Shown here piece by piece: positions 6,494 through 15,554 of a stretch of 29,037 bases of DNA. The notes under the pieces were generated by a model. The model searched no databases. It worked only from the letters and a program-made list of their open reading frames with translations, and was not told where the DNA came from. The stretch's first letter is position 1; each line of letters starts with the position of its first letter. Source of the stretch: a virus; the IMG/VR virus record IMGVR_UViG_3300025131_004927, positions 1 to 29,037 of that record; one strand, written 5' to 3'. Both the position numbers and the translations under genes were made by a program.

Positions 6494-7852
6494 ATGAGAC
6501 CATTAGTATTAGTTACAGGGCCTCCAGCAACCAGAAGTGGTTATGGTGCTCACACAAGAGATTTGATTCACGCATTGATTGGTATGGATAGATTTGATAT
6601 TCATATAAATTCTCTGAGATGGGGGAATACGCCAATGAACGCTCTTAATGAACAAGATCCCAAAGACAAGTTGATTATTGACAGGCTGTTGACAGATAAT
6701 AGTTTACCAAGACAACCAGACATTCACTTTCAAGTAAGTGTACCAAATGAATTTACTCCAGTTGGTAAATATAATATTGGCGTAACTGCTGGTATGGAAA
6801 ATACAGCTCCAAAGGCTGAGTGGATTGAAGGTTTGAATAGAATGGATATGAATATTGCTGTATCTAATTTTGTTAAAAACACATTCAATTCTGTTATCTA
6901 TGATAAGATGAATAATGAAAAACAAAAAATTGGTGAATTAAAGATGACTAAGCCAATGGAAGTTTTGTTTGAGGGCGCTGATTTAAATATCTATAAAAAG
7001 ACTAAAGAGTTTTCCAAAGAATTGGTTGATGAAATGGAGAAGATTCCAGAGAAATTCTTATTCCTCTATACAGGTCATTGGTTACAAGGTAATCTAGGTC
7101 AGGATAGAAAAGATACTGGTATGTTAGTTAAGGTATTTTGTGAAACATTTAAGAATAAGAAAAATCCACCAGCATTATTATTGAAAACAAGTGGTGCTAC
7201 ATTTTCTGTTATAGATAGGATTACGATGTTGGAAAAAATCGAAGATGTAAAAAAATCGGTAAAGGGTAAATTGCCTAATATCTATTTGTTGCATGGAGAT
7301 CTTCATGATGATGAGGTGAATGAACTTTATAATCATCCAAAGGTGAAAGCTCATATAACATTCACACACGGTGAGGGATTTGGCAGACCATTACTTGAAG
7401 CTTCTCTTTCAGAGAAACCAGTTATGGCTCCAAATTGGAGTGGTCAGCAGGATTTTCTTAATAGTAATAATGCTATTCTTTTGCCAGGAACTTTAATTGA
7501 TGTTCATGAGTCAGCTGTTCCAAAAGAAATGTTACAACCAGGTGCTCAATGGTTTGCTGTAAATTATCAGTATGCTGGTCAAATGATGTTTAAGGTTTTC
7601 AAAGAATACAAAAAATATACTTTACCAGCCAAAAGACTAGCAATATCTAATAGGTCTAACTTTTCATTAGAAGGCATGAATAAGAAATTTGAAGAAATAC
7701 TAGATCAATATCTTCCACAATTTGAAGAGATTCCACAAGCGGTGAATCTGAAACTTCCAAAGCTTAAAAAGGTGGGGAATGAAACAACTAAAGATACACC
7801 AAAGATGAATTTGCCACAACTAAAAAAGGTTAATCATGGAACAGAAAACTAA
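6494..7852 (+). CDS. Glycosyltransferase, GT-B fold, family 4-like
   Basis: 452 residues. The N-terminal loop GPPATRSGYGAHTR and the donor-site HGEGFGRPLLEASLSEKPV (E294-x7-E302) mark a GT4-type enzyme; EGADLNIY is the usual hinge region. The last ~55 residues form a repetitive low-complexity tail with two similar copies of LPKLKKV/LPQLKKV that ends in charged residues, probably a disordered linker or docking tail. AGGAG is placed just before ATG 6494. It shares architecture with the preceding gene but is clearly a separate lineage. Confidence 0.88.
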   Translation: MRPLVLVTGPPATRSGYGAHTRDLIHALIGMDRFDIHINSLRWGNTPMNALNEQDPKDKLIIDRLLTDNSLPRQPDIHFQVSVPNEFTPVGKYNIGVTAGMENTAPKAEWIEGLNRMDMNIAVSNFVKNTFNSVIYDKMNNEKQKIGELKMTKPMEVLFEGADLNIYKKTKEFSKELVDEMEKIPEKFLFLYTGHWLQGNLGQDRKDTGMLVKVFCETFKNKKNPPALLLKTSGATFSVIDRITMLEKIEDVKKSVKGKLPNIYLLHGDLHDDEVNELYNHPKVKAHITFTHGEGFGRPLLEASLSEKPVMAPNWSGQQDFLNSNNAILLPGTLIDVHESAVPKEMLQPGAQWFAVNYQYAGQMMFKVFKEYKKYTLPAKRLAISNRSNFSLEGMNKKFEEILDQYLPQFEEIPQAVNLKLPKLKKVGNETTKDTPKMNLPQLKKVNHGTEN

Positions 7853-8309
7853 TTGTCCTTTATGTAAGGATTTACATAATAACTGCTTTGTAGAACAAAC
7901 TTTGGTTGAAGAGAAGCCGTTTGAATCGTATATGTGTTTTGGTTGTGGTATGACTACCAATTCATATATGGCTATGGATAGTGAACACTTGGAAAAGGCT
8001 ACTGAAAATAATACCCAACTTATGAATGATTTAAAGATAGTAGATGAAGAAAGGGGGCTCGTCTGGTTTCCGTCAGTAGTTAATATGGGTGCCCGAGGTA
8101 TTATTTATCCAGACGGTGAAGTTACTGATTGGAGTTGGAACTATGCTAAAGTAGTAGATGTACCTGAGGAAGAACGAGATCAATATGATGGTCATGATAA
8201 AAGATTGGATATAGAAAATCCTGAAGTATTTGGTCAGTTTGAATTTATGGATGCTTGTAAAGCTATGGGAATTATGCTGGAAAATTCAGGTGATAAGGTT
8301 CAACTTTAA
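7836..8309 (+). CDS. Zinc-ribbon hypothetical protein
   Basis: 157 residues. C7/C10 and C34/C37 make a four-cysteine zinc ribbon at the N-terminus (NCPLCK...CFGCGM). The rest is an acidic domain with WFPSVVNMGARGIIYPDG and a DWSWNYAKVVDVPEEER stretch. I do not recognise a function. It starts inside the tail of the glycosyltransferase (17-base overlap) with AAAAAGG upstream, and ends in a TAATG junction. Position among carbohydrate genes does not by itself show a sugar role. Confidence 0.7.
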   Translation: MEQKTNCPLCKDLHNNCFVEQTLVEEKPFESYMCFGCGMTTNSYMAMDSEHLEKATENNTQLMNDLKIVDEERGLVWFPSVVNMGARGIIYPDGEVTDWSWNYAKVVDVPEEERDQYDGHDKRLDIENPEVFGQFEFMDACKAMGIMLENSGDKVQL

Positions 8310-8755
8310 TGGGTAAGTTAACTTATAGTTGGGGTAAAGCTAAACGAGGAGATATCATCTCATTCAGATATCCGAACAAGGAAGGTCGTATTTTAAGAAG
8401 GACTATATTAGTATTAGAACCGAAATTAATGAATGAAGCGAAGAATCCATCAAGTAAGTTTTTGATGCATGGGATACAATTAGAGGTTTCTAATCAAGCT
8501 ATAAATGCGCCGAATGTGATGCAGAATATATTGGAGTCTGCTGGTTATGTTGAGGTGGTTGATGAAGCTAAACAAGTGTATAGGGTAGAGATAGAAGGAA
8601 ATACCCAAAAGGTTTATACATCATTGAAGTCGTTAATTAAAAAACATGGAATCTACAGAACTTATAATTATGATAAGGCTAGAAAGAGTCAGGTATTTTT
8701 GGAAGATTTAAGATTACCACCAGCTTATGTAAAGGAACTTCTCGGTGAAAATTAG
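8309..8755 (+). CDS. Hypothetical protein
   Basis: 148 residues. The N-terminal half reads like a small beta-barrel (KRGDIISFRYPNKEGR, then ILVLEP and HGIQLEV), a layout often seen in SH3- or PemK-like proteins of phages. The C-terminal half is basic and helical, ending LPPAYVKELL. The start is at a TAATG junction. The function is not known; a nucleic-acid or protein interaction role is only a guess from the fold pattern. Confidence 0.6.
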   Translation: MGKLTYSWGKAKRGDIISFRYPNKEGRILRRTILVLEPKLMNEAKNPSSKFLMHGIQLEVSNQAINAPNVMQNILESAGYVEVVDEAKQVYRVEIEGNTQKVYTSLKSLIKKHGIYRTYNYDKARKSQVFLEDLRLPPAYVKELLGEN

Positions 8756-9404
8756 TTATGGTATCACAGTATATAATGAGGTTGATGAGTTAAATAGGTT
8801 ATTAGAAGTACTTGTTCACAAAACAGATGCTGAAGATGAGATAGTAATTTGTGTTGATGGCGAGGATGATGGTGTAAGGTTTGTATTAGATAGTTGGACA
8901 CAACAATATGGTCATACAAAAACCATAAAGGTATATCAGAGGAGTCTTAATAAAAACTTTGCTGCTCAAAAGAATTCAATCATAGAAAACTCTGTAGGTG
9001 ATTATGTATTTCATATAGATGCTGATGAGTATCCAAATGTGGCATTACTTCAACAGTTAAAACAAATATTAGAAATAAATGATGTAGACTTGGTGTGGAT
9101 TCCGCGAGTCAATACAATTGATGGTATGAAAGATGAACATATTAATAGATGGGGTTGGAGAGTTACAGAAAAGGGTTGGGTAAACTATCCAGACTATCAG
9201 GCGCGAGTGTTTCGGCGTTGTAGTGAAATTCGTTGGGAAAGACCACTTCATGAGGTAATAAGGGGCTATAAAACTTATTCGCATTTGCCACCACATGAGG
9301 AGTTGAGCTTGTATCATCCGAAAACAATAGAAAGGCAAGAAGAACAGAATATGTTTTACAATAAAAATTTTAGTAGAGAGATGAATGTCAGGAGGGGTGT
9401 ATGA
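8745..9404 (+). CDS. Glycosyltransferase family 2-like (GT-A)
   Basis: 219 residues. An N-terminal GITVYNEVDEL strand-loop, a VDGEDDG segment, and HIDADEYPN with the D92-A-D94 metal and nucleotide site are typical of GT2 enzymes of the WaaE/KdtX sort. These transfer a sugar to lipopolysaccharide or similar acceptors. A later WERPLHEV block contains a likely catalytic acidic residue. GTG 8745 is the start, supported by AAAGGA 8 bases upstream. It overlaps the preceding gene by 11 bases and the next by 4 (ATGA). Confidence 0.87.
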   Translation: MKISYGITVYNEVDELNRLLEVLVHKTDAEDEIVICVDGEDDGVRFVLDSWTQQYGHTKTIKVYQRSLNKNFAAQKNSIIENSVGDYVFHIDADEYPNVALLQQLKQILEINDVDLVWIPRVNTIDGMKDEHINRWGWRVTEKGWVNYPDYQARVFRRCSEIRWERPLHEVIRGYKTYSHLPPHEELSLYHPKTIERQEEQNMFYNKNFSREMNVRRGV

Positions 9405-10840
9405 TTTTTTGGAGAATTGTAGATAATAAAGTTTATCCAGTCGAGGAAACGAATACTCTTGGATTTGAAAAATCGGATGGTTTAGCTATACCAGATGAGT
9501 CTTTGGATAGAAAAGAGTTTATGGTTATGAGAACTGCTCATGGAATCGGAGATTGGGGAATCATATCAGCGATGCCGCGTTTACTTAAAGAGAAATATCC
9601 TGATTGTAAAGTCTATGTTCCGTCAATTGCTTTATTGGAAAAGTTGTTTAGTCAGTATGCTGGTAATTGGAATGCTTGGAGTAATCCATTTACTAATGTA
9701 GAGAATGTATTTAAACATAATCCTTATGTTGATGATTTTGTAGATGAGTATGATGGTGAAATATTTCACGATCACTATAGAGTCTATGATAAAGATAGTA
9801 CAGACATTCCATTGGTTGAACAGATGTTGAAGTTCTGGCAATTTAAAGAAAGTGAATATGAGGATTCTCAGCCAGAGCTATATTGGTCTGATGAAGAAAT
9901 AGAATTGGGTGATGCTATCATAAAAGAGTATATCGGCGATAATGATTTTGGCTGTCTATTGATATCAGATAGATACGATTACACTATGGATAAGATAATA
10001 TGTGATGTTATCGATCCAACATTAAAACATTTTTATTGGACTGAGAGACCAATTGAACAAACTGAATTTGATTTTATAGACAGAGCATTAGATATGAGAA
10101 ATATGCCAGTACGAATTCAGTTGTATATTAAATCCAGAGCTAGATATAATGTAGGCAATCAATGTGGAACTTCTCAATTGGTAACTAGATATTCAGAAGT
10201 TTATAGTGTGCAGAGACAATTTCCAATAGCTCATAATTTTGTTCGTGGTGAGAATCTTTTAGATGATGAGTATAAAAGAATTCATTTATCAGCTCCTGAT
10301 AAGTTTGAGTCTAAGACTACTACCTCATTAAAGTTTAAAGGTGATTTGATAGATTTTTTAGGGGATGATTTTAAAGATAAGAATGTAATTGAGATAGGAT
10401 GTTCTTTAGGATACACAACTCACGTATTAAGTGGGTACTTCAATAAGGTAACAGCTGTAGATTATGATCCAGCTAGGATTCAAGCAGCAAGGGAGTTCAA
10501 TAGTAGTAAAACAAATATAGATTACATTGTTAAAGACGTGTATGGTGCACCATGGGATTTTGATAAAGATCACCAAGTTGTTTTTATTGATTGTGTGCAT
10601 GAATATGATTTTGTAAAAAGAGATATTATAAATGCTATAAATTATTTTAATAAACCATTATTGTTTTTTGATGACTATGGGTTGTTTCCAAATACAGTAA
10701 TGAAATGTATAGACGAATTAGTGCACGGTGGAGCATTAAAGGTTATTAAGAAAATAGGGCATAAGAAAAATGTTGTCTTTGAGAAAACGGCACATAAAAT
10801 ATTGAAAGATTATGAGGGAATAATATGTCAAGTAATGTAG
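9401..10840 (+). CDS. Fusion: GT9-like glycosyltransferase + SAM methyltransferase
   Basis: 479 residues in two parts. Residues ~40-250 carry GIGDWGIISAMPRLLKEKYP, a loop and helix like the N-domain of ADP-heptose (GT9) transferases. Residues ~310-470 form a class I methyltransferase with KNVIEIGCSLGYTT (motif I near 330), TAVDYDPARI, and FIDCVHEYD. The SAM domain is confident; the GT9 assignment is weaker because the donor-binding C-half is not evident. Fusion implies that the same sugar is transferred and methylated, or that the two acts are coupled. The ATG has a strong AGGAGG upstream and overlaps the GT2 gene. Confidence 0.72.
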   Translation: MIFWRIVDNKVYPVEETNTLGFEKSDGLAIPDESLDRKEFMVMRTAHGIGDWGIISAMPRLLKEKYPDCKVYVPSIALLEKLFSQYAGNWNAWSNPFTNVENVFKHNPYVDDFVDEYDGEIFHDHYRVYDKDSTDIPLVEQMLKFWQFKESEYEDSQPELYWSDEEIELGDAIIKEYIGDNDFGCLLISDRYDYTMDKIICDVIDPTLKHFYWTERPIEQTEFDFIDRALDMRNMPVRIQLYIKSRARYNVGNQCGTSQLVTRYSEVYSVQRQFPIAHNFVRGENLLDDEYKRIHLSAPDKFESKTTTSLKFKGDLIDFLGDDFKDKNVIEIGCSLGYTTHVLSGYFNKVTAVDYDPARIQAAREFNSSKTNIDYIVKDVYGAPWDFDKDHQVVFIDCVHEYDFVKRDIINAINYFNKPLLFFDDYGLFPNTVMKCIDELVHGGALKVIKKIGHKKNVVFEKTAHKILKDYEGIICQVM

Positions 10841-11514
10841 TATATACTTCTATATTCGGTGGCTACGATGAAGTTCAGAAACAAAATTTACCAGATGGCT
10901 GGGATTGGAAATGTTTTAGTGAAGATAATAGCTTATCATTATACGAAGATAATAATAGAAACGCTAAGAGATTTAAAGTTCTACCACACAGACACTTACA
11001 GGATTATGAGTATAGCATTTTTATAGATGGTAATATGACTGTTAGGGGTAACTTGGATGAATTGATTGAGAAATATCTAAGTGATGCTAATGTTGCTTTT
11101 TTTAGTCATGGGAACAATCATCTGGATGCTAGAAATTCTGCGTATGATGAAGCTCAGACCATATTTGATTTGGGTGAGAAAAATATGAAGGTAAGTCCAG
11201 AGAGGGGTATTTTAAATTATAAAGACAATCCCTATGTTATTCAAAAACAAATGGAACGATATAGGATCTTAAGGTATCCAGCAAACAATGGTTTAATAAC
11301 AGGTATGGTAATTTTGAGAAGGCACAATGAGGATGATTGTATAAGGACAATGGAAGATTGGTGGACAGAAATAAAGTATAATAGTAAGAGAGACCAATTG
11401 AGTTTTAATTACTGTGCTTGGAAGAATGATTTGAAGTTTAATTATATGGATGGTGACTCTAGAGATAACGAATATTTTTACAGAGATACAAATCCACATA
11501 TAGGCAAAAAATGA
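10825..11514 (+). CDS. DUF616/TOD1-like putative glycosyltransferase
   Basis: 229 residues. The start NVVYTSIFGGYDEV is the hallmark YTaIFGgYD of the DUF616 family, whose plant members are TOD1/MUCI70-like glycosyltransferase-fold proteins. FIDGNMTV gives a D-x-N variant of the metal site, and an RDQLSFNY block near residue 190 is also conserved in the family. It overlaps the fusion gene by 16 bases and the next gene by ATGA. The acceptor is unknown. Confidence 0.78.
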   Translation: MSSNVVYTSIFGGYDEVQKQNLPDGWDWKCFSEDNSLSLYEDNNRNAKRFKVLPHRHLQDYEYSIFIDGNMTVRGNLDELIEKYLSDANVAFFSHGNNHLDARNSAYDEAQTIFDLGEKNMKVSPERGILNYKDNPYVIQKQMERYRILRYPANNGLITGMVILRRHNEDDCIRTMEDWWTEIKYNSKRDQLSFNYCAWKNDLKFNYMDGDSRDNEYFYRDTNPHIGKK

Positions 11515-12275
11515 AGAATGTAGTTTTCATTCCAAATATAGATTTAGGTAATGGTAGAAGTGATTCTTATTCTTATTCTGTCAAGAGTTGGAAAAGGTGG
11601 TGTGATAAGAATAATTGTGAGTTATTGATATGGGAAGATTTATTGTACCCTGTGGAGTATATGAAAATCACTTGGCAAAGGTACTATCTTTTTGATATAT
11701 TAGAGGCTAATGGTATTCAATATGATCAAGTTCTTATGGTTGATGCTGATACGATTGTTCATCCAGATTGTCCAAACTTCTTTGAAGAGACCGAAGCTCA
11801 ATATTGTGGAGTAAGAGTTGATGGTTGTTATGAATGGGTGTTAAGAAGTATTAGAGGATTTGGTGATAAATTATTTGATGGTATGAGAATACATCCTTGG
11901 AATTATATCAATGGGGGATTTCAGATTGTTAACTATAATCATAAAGATTTTTTTAATACTATGAAGTCGTATTATAATGAAAATAGTGAAAAGATTACTA
12001 AGACTATTGATGAACTAAAATGTGGTACTGATCAAACTATAGTAAATTATATGTTACATAAAGAAGAAGTAGATGTTAAGTATTTACCAAGCTGCTATAA
12101 CTTACAAGATTTATTTAGAAAGAATTTGTTGGTGGTTCATGGTCAAGAGTGGTGGACTGATGAGTTACATTATTTGGATGCTGGTTGGATTTATCATTTT
12201 AATTCAATACCACAAAATCCAATGGGTAGAGATGCTAATTATTGGATAGAAAGAACTTATGAGGAACTATTTTGA
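11511..12275 (+). CDS. GT-A glycosyltransferase, GT8/GT34-like
   Basis: 254 residues. WQRYYLFDILEANGIQYDQVLMVDADT contains the D78-A-D80 metal site preceded by the substrate-binding W-x-R helix, then YINGGFQIV and a late VVHGQEWW with the third metal-ligand histidine. This order matches GT8/GT34 retaining galactosyl- or glucosyltransferases. It starts in an ATGA overlap and ends in a TTGA overlap with the nucleotidyltransferase, so the two are likely made in fixed ratio. Confidence 0.78.
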   Translation: MKNVVFIPNIDLGNGRSDSYSYSVKSWKRWCDKNNCELLIWEDLLYPVEYMKITWQRYYLFDILEANGIQYDQVLMVDADTIVHPDCPNFFEETEAQYCGVRVDGCYEWVLRSIRGFGDKLFDGMRIHPWNYINGGFQIVNYNHKDFFNTMKSYYNENSEKITKTIDELKCGTDQTIVNYMLHKEEVDVKYLPSCYNLQDLFRKNLLVVHGQEWWTDELHYLDAGWIYHFNSIPQNPMGRDANYWIERTYEELF

Positions 12276-12697
12276 GAATGGTCGTGGGATTTACAAGTGG
12301 TTATTTTGACATCATGCATCCAGGTCATGTTATGATGTTAGAGGAATGCAAACAGTATTGTGAACACTTAATAGTTGGTGTCAATGAATATAAAACTAAA
12401 GTTAGTCAACCAGATGGTAGAGCTAAAAATGAACCTATATGGTCTCCTGATGAAAGGTTATTTATGGTGAAGTCAAATAAATATGTAGATGACGCATTTC
12501 TATATGATGGTGAACCAGCACTATATAAATACCTATCTGAAAATGTAGATATGATAGATGTTCGTATATTAGGTGCAGACCATAAAGGAAAACCATTCAC
12601 AGGAGATGATTTGCCAATCGATATAATATTCAATAGTAGAGATCATGATTATAGTACTACTAATACCATAGCTAAAATTGTTAAGGAGAGAGGTTAA
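12272..12697 (+). CDS. TagD/RfaE-type nucleotidyltransferase
   Basis: 141 residues, the usual length for TagD-like glycerol-3-phosphate cytidylyltransferases and for the nucleotidyl domain of RfaE/HldE. FTSGYFDIMHPGH carries the HxGH motif (H16, H19). The distal SRDHDYSTTN (S128-T-T130) is the second phosphate-binding motif of the superfamily. The enzyme joins CTP or ATP to a phosphorylated polyol or sugar. TTG 12272 is preferred, with GAGG at 12261-12264 seven bases away and a TTGA overlap; ATG 12278 would trim two residues. Confidence 0.85.
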   Translation: MRMVVGFTSGYFDIMHPGHVMMLEECKQYCEHLIVGVNEYKTKVSQPDGRAKNEPIWSPDERLFMVKSNKYVDDAFLYDGEPALYKYLSENVDMIDVRILGADHKGKPFTGDDLPIDIIFNSRDHDYSTTNTIAKIVKERG

Positions 12698-13446
12698 TGA
12701 ATGTAGAGTTCATATTTTCAGAATTTGGTTCAAGGTCTACTGCTAATCAGCCAGATAGTTTTACTGATGAACACAGACTAGACCCAACATATTCTTCTGT
12801 AAAGAAATTCTTTCCAGAAGCTAAGTTAACATTGTATACTGATATTAAAGAGTTAGGTAAGAATTATCCTGATGTTGAAGTGAGGTTAGTTGATATAGAC
12901 GAAAGTCCTTTTACAAAGTCTAATCATAGATGGGGCTGGCATTGTTGTGATTATTACGAAGCTAAAGGTTTATTGGAGTCAACTGCTGATGTTGCTATAT
13001 CGGTTGATTCAGACCTTATGTTTGTTTCACCAGATGTTAGAACCATTTTACCAATAACAAAAAGGTTTGGTGTTTGTGTTCCAACCAATGAAAGACAGAT
13101 GGTAAAGGTTGATGGTATACACACAAGAGGAAACGATGGTGATTATCATTTGGATGAAGATGAAAGTAGGGGTAATTTATTAACCTATGATTTATGGTGG
13201 TGTAGTTTTGATGTGAGTGATAATAGAGGTAGAGCTTGGTTGAGTGAGTTCTGTAGATTGATGGAGACTAATCCAAAAAGAGCACCATTACAGATGAGTA
13301 GGGCTAGTTGGAATACTGGTATACATCCTTATTCAATGCCACAACAATGGGGAGTTGGAAGTGGTTATATAGGATGTGGTAACGAAATTATACTACACGT
13401 AGGACATACAAATGTTCAGGATCATTATTTAGAAGAGAGGATATAG
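12697..13446 (+). CDS. Putative GT-A glycosyltransferase
   Basis: 249 residues. SVDSDLMFVSP gives a D104-x-D106 metal site after a beta strand, and an earlier HRWGWHCCDYYEAKGLLE helix resembles the substrate-binding helix of the GT8-like group. A late WNTGIHPYS and HVGH supply possible active-site and metal histidines. I do not recognise the exact family; the GT-A call rests on this pattern and on its neighbours. It sits at a TAATG junction with the nucleotidyltransferase. Confidence 0.62.
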   Translation: MNVEFIFSEFGSRSTANQPDSFTDEHRLDPTYSSVKKFFPEAKLTLYTDIKELGKNYPDVEVRLVDIDESPFTKSNHRWGWHCCDYYEAKGLLESTADVAISVDSDLMFVSPDVRTILPITKRFGVCVPTNERQMVKVDGIHTRGNDGDYHLDEDESRGNLLTYDLWWCSFDVSDNRGRAWLSEFCRLMETNPKRAPLQMSRASWNTGIHPYSMPQQWGVGSGYIGCGNEIILHVGHTNVQDHYLEERI

Positions 13447-14171
13447 TGGCTACACTTAAAGAATTAACAATTAAATATGATGTAGATGCTCTTGAATTAG
13501 GGTATACTCAACACTACGTTGATGTATTAGAAAATAATACCACACCTGAATATAATCCAAAAGACGACTTTAAAAAAGTATTAGAGATAGGTGTAGAAAC
13601 AGGAAGATCTCATAGGTTATGGTTAGAATATTTTCCTAATGCCAAAGTGTATGGTTATGATATATTTAAATATGGCGTTGAGGAATTCAATAGATTACAA
13701 GAGGGTAATCCTTATTTAGATAGGTCTATTATGTTTGAAGGAGACCAATCAAATGTTGATGATTTACAAAGATTTCTATCAGAACATGGTGGAGACTTTG
13801 ATATGATAATTGATGATGGCGGACATACTATGGAGCAAATGCAAACTTCATTAAATTATTTGTGGAACTCTTTGAAGTCTGGTGGTCTGTATGTTATAGA
13901 AGATTTGCATAGTTGTAGTAATCAATGGCCTTGGTTATACGGATACAAAGTTATACAGGATGGAGATACCTTGACTACAGATTTATTATATAGTTTACGA
14001 AATGGTGACGATATGGTTACTGAAACAAATTACATATCAGCTGGAATGATTAGTAAAATTAGAAGTGAATTAGATTGGTGTGAAACAAAAATTGGGGTAG
14101 ATAAATATACTAGTCCAAAAGGACAAACATATCAATGGCCAACTATGTTATGTTTTATGAGGAAGAAATGA
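13446..14171 (+). CDS. SAM methyltransferase, MycE/macrocin O-MT-like
   Basis: 241 residues. VLEIGVETGRSHRLW is motif I; VYGYDIF, EGDQSN, FDMIIDDGGHTMEQMQTS and GLYVIEDLHS follow in the order seen in metal-dependent sugar O-methyltransferases such as MycE and in macrocin O-methyltransferase relatives. The DDGGH and IED acidic residues would bind magnesium in that family. It would therefore O-methylate a sugar hydroxyl. It starts with GTG sharing one base with the previous TAG stop, and ends in an ATGA overlap. Confidence 0.82.
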   Translation: MATLKELTIKYDVDALELGYTQHYVDVLENNTTPEYNPKDDFKKVLEIGVETGRSHRLWLEYFPNAKVYGYDIFKYGVEEFNRLQEGNPYLDRSIMFEGDQSNVDDLQRFLSEHGGDFDMIIDDGGHTMEQMQTSLNYLWNSLKSGGLYVIEDLHSCSNQWPWLYGYKVIQDGDTLTTDLLYSLRNGDDMVTETNYISAGMISKIRSELDWCETKIGVDKYTSPKGQTYQWPTMLCFMRKK

Positions 14172-14923
14172 AAAAAGTAGCAGTAATAGTAGAGACTAGA
14201 AAACATAAAGCTCTTCACTTTGTGTTATGTAATGTTATGTCTATTTTGCCAGATGAGTGGGAGTTACAAATATTTCATGGGTCTGATAACTACGGCTATA
14301 TTAAAGACATTATGTTTGATGATGATTTTTTGAGTGATGTTAAAAAGAAAACTACATTTACTAATCTCAACATAGAGTCTATTAGTGCTGATGATTCAAG
14401 TACAGAAATTATGTTAACTGAAGATTTTTGGAATCAAGTAGTTGGTGAAACTGTATTATACTTTGAATGTGATTCGATGCTATGTCCTAATTCAGAATAT
14501 AAGGTTGAAGATTTTGAACATTTTGATTATATAGGTGGATGGTGGGGTAAGAAGTTTAATCCGCAATCTGTTAATGAATCATATGATAGAGTTATGAATG
14601 GTGGTGTATCTATTAGAAAGAAAAGTTTTATGTTGGATATTATAAAGAATGAGTTAGAACCATACTTACAAGAAGGTGGCAATCCTTGTGAAGATTATTT
14701 CGTAACAGATAGAATAAGAACCAAACCAACTGTGAGAGAGGTTTTGAATTTCTCTATAGATAATGGTTATATATATCCTTTGGATGATAAAGCTCCATTT
14801 GGATTACATAAACCTTGGGGAGTAGATGCGAGTAAAGGTCATGGTAGATATTATAAAGATATAAAACGAGTATGTGAAGGGGTAGAAATATTGGAGTATT
14901 TAAATGGCATATCGAAATGGTGA
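14168..14923 (+). CDS. DUF5672 family putative glycosyltransferase
   Basis: 251 residues. VAVIVETRKHKALHFVLCNVMSILP, then IFHGSDN, FWNQVVGETVLYFECDSMLCPNS, FDYIGGWWG and VMNGGVSIRKKS follow the DUF5672 pattern, a GT-A-like family known mainly from fungal, algal and giant-virus proteins. C-D-S in the middle takes the place of the DxD site. ATG 14168 is chosen because it gives an ATGA overlap with GAGGA 4 bases upstream; an earlier in-frame ATG (14135) lies inside the methyltransferase. Confidence 0.75.
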   Translation: MKKVAVIVETRKHKALHFVLCNVMSILPDEWELQIFHGSDNYGYIKDIMFDDDFLSDVKKKTTFTNLNIESISADDSSTEIMLTEDFWNQVVGETVLYFECDSMLCPNSEYKVEDFEHFDYIGGWWGKKFNPQSVNESYDRVMNGGVSIRKKSFMLDIIKNELEPYLQEGGNPCEDYFVTDRIRTKPTVREVLNFSIDNGYIYPLDDKAPFGLHKPWGVDASKGHGRYYKDIKRVCEGVEILEYLNGISKW

Positions 14924-15554
14924 AATGATGAGATTATATGAAGCTAGAGATTTGGGTGTTAATCCCTCATCTATACTTGATATAGGCGCACATTCAGGTC
15001 AGTTTTATAGTTGGGCTAAAGCAGTTTGGTATAATTCTTTTATTTTTATGATTGAGGCAAATCCACTACATGAAAATGCTTTGATAAATATTACAAACAA
15101 CAATAGAGATGAATACCTTATAGCAGCTTTGGGTGATGAAGAAAGAGAGGTTACTTTTTATACTCGAAGTGATAAACCACACACAGAAGGTAATTCATAT
15201 TATAAAGAAAAAAACTACTGGGATATTCCACAACTTGTACAAGAGAATATTGTTAGGTTACAGAGATTAGATGATTTGTTTGAAGCTGAAACTACATTTC
15301 AATTAATTAAGATAGATACCCAAGGTTCTGAATTGGATATTCTTAGAGGTGGTGAAAATTTAGTTAGTAAAGCATCCGCTATCACATTAGAAGTCGCTTA
15401 TACTGAATATAATGTTGGAGCACCAACGAGTTATGAAGTTGTAGACTATATGGATAGTATAGGATTTGAAGAAAAAATGAGTATAGGTGAACACTACGAT
15501 GGTGATGAGGTAGTTCAAAAAGACTTACTATTTTTAAACAAGGAGTTATTATGA
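14904..15554 (+). CDS. FkbM-family SAM methyltransferase
   Basis: 216 residues. SILDIGAHSGQF (motif I, D26-G32) and the highly typical IKIDTQGSELDILRGGE near 136-152 identify the FkbM family, which O-methylates sugars and polyketide hydroxyls. FIFMIEANP is the expected acidic ribose-binding strand. Length matches the usual core domain. GGAG at 14892-14895 lies 8 bases before ATG 14904, which overlaps the DUF5672 gene by 20 bases. Confidence 0.9.
   Translation: MAYRNGEMMRLYEARDLGVNPSSILDIGAHSGQFYSWAKAVWYNSFIFMIEANPLHENALINITNNNRDEYLIAALGDEEREVTFYTRSDKPHTEGNSYYKEKNYWDIPQLVQENIVRLQRLDDLFEAETTFQLIKIDTQGSELDILRGGENLVSKASAITLEVAYTEYNVGAPTSYEVVDYMDSIGFEEKMSIGEHYDGDEVVQKDLLFLNKELL

Noticed and set aside
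7730-7852. Repeat in the tail of the second GT4 gene
   Set aside because: LPKLKKV and LPQLKKV are two short similar copies in a low-complexity tail; too few and too short to call a repeat element.
12530-12539. TATAAATA, the T4 late-promoter sequence
   Set aside because: It is inside the nucleotidyltransferase gene, with no gene start close downstream; a single chance occurrence in A+T-rich sequence is likely.
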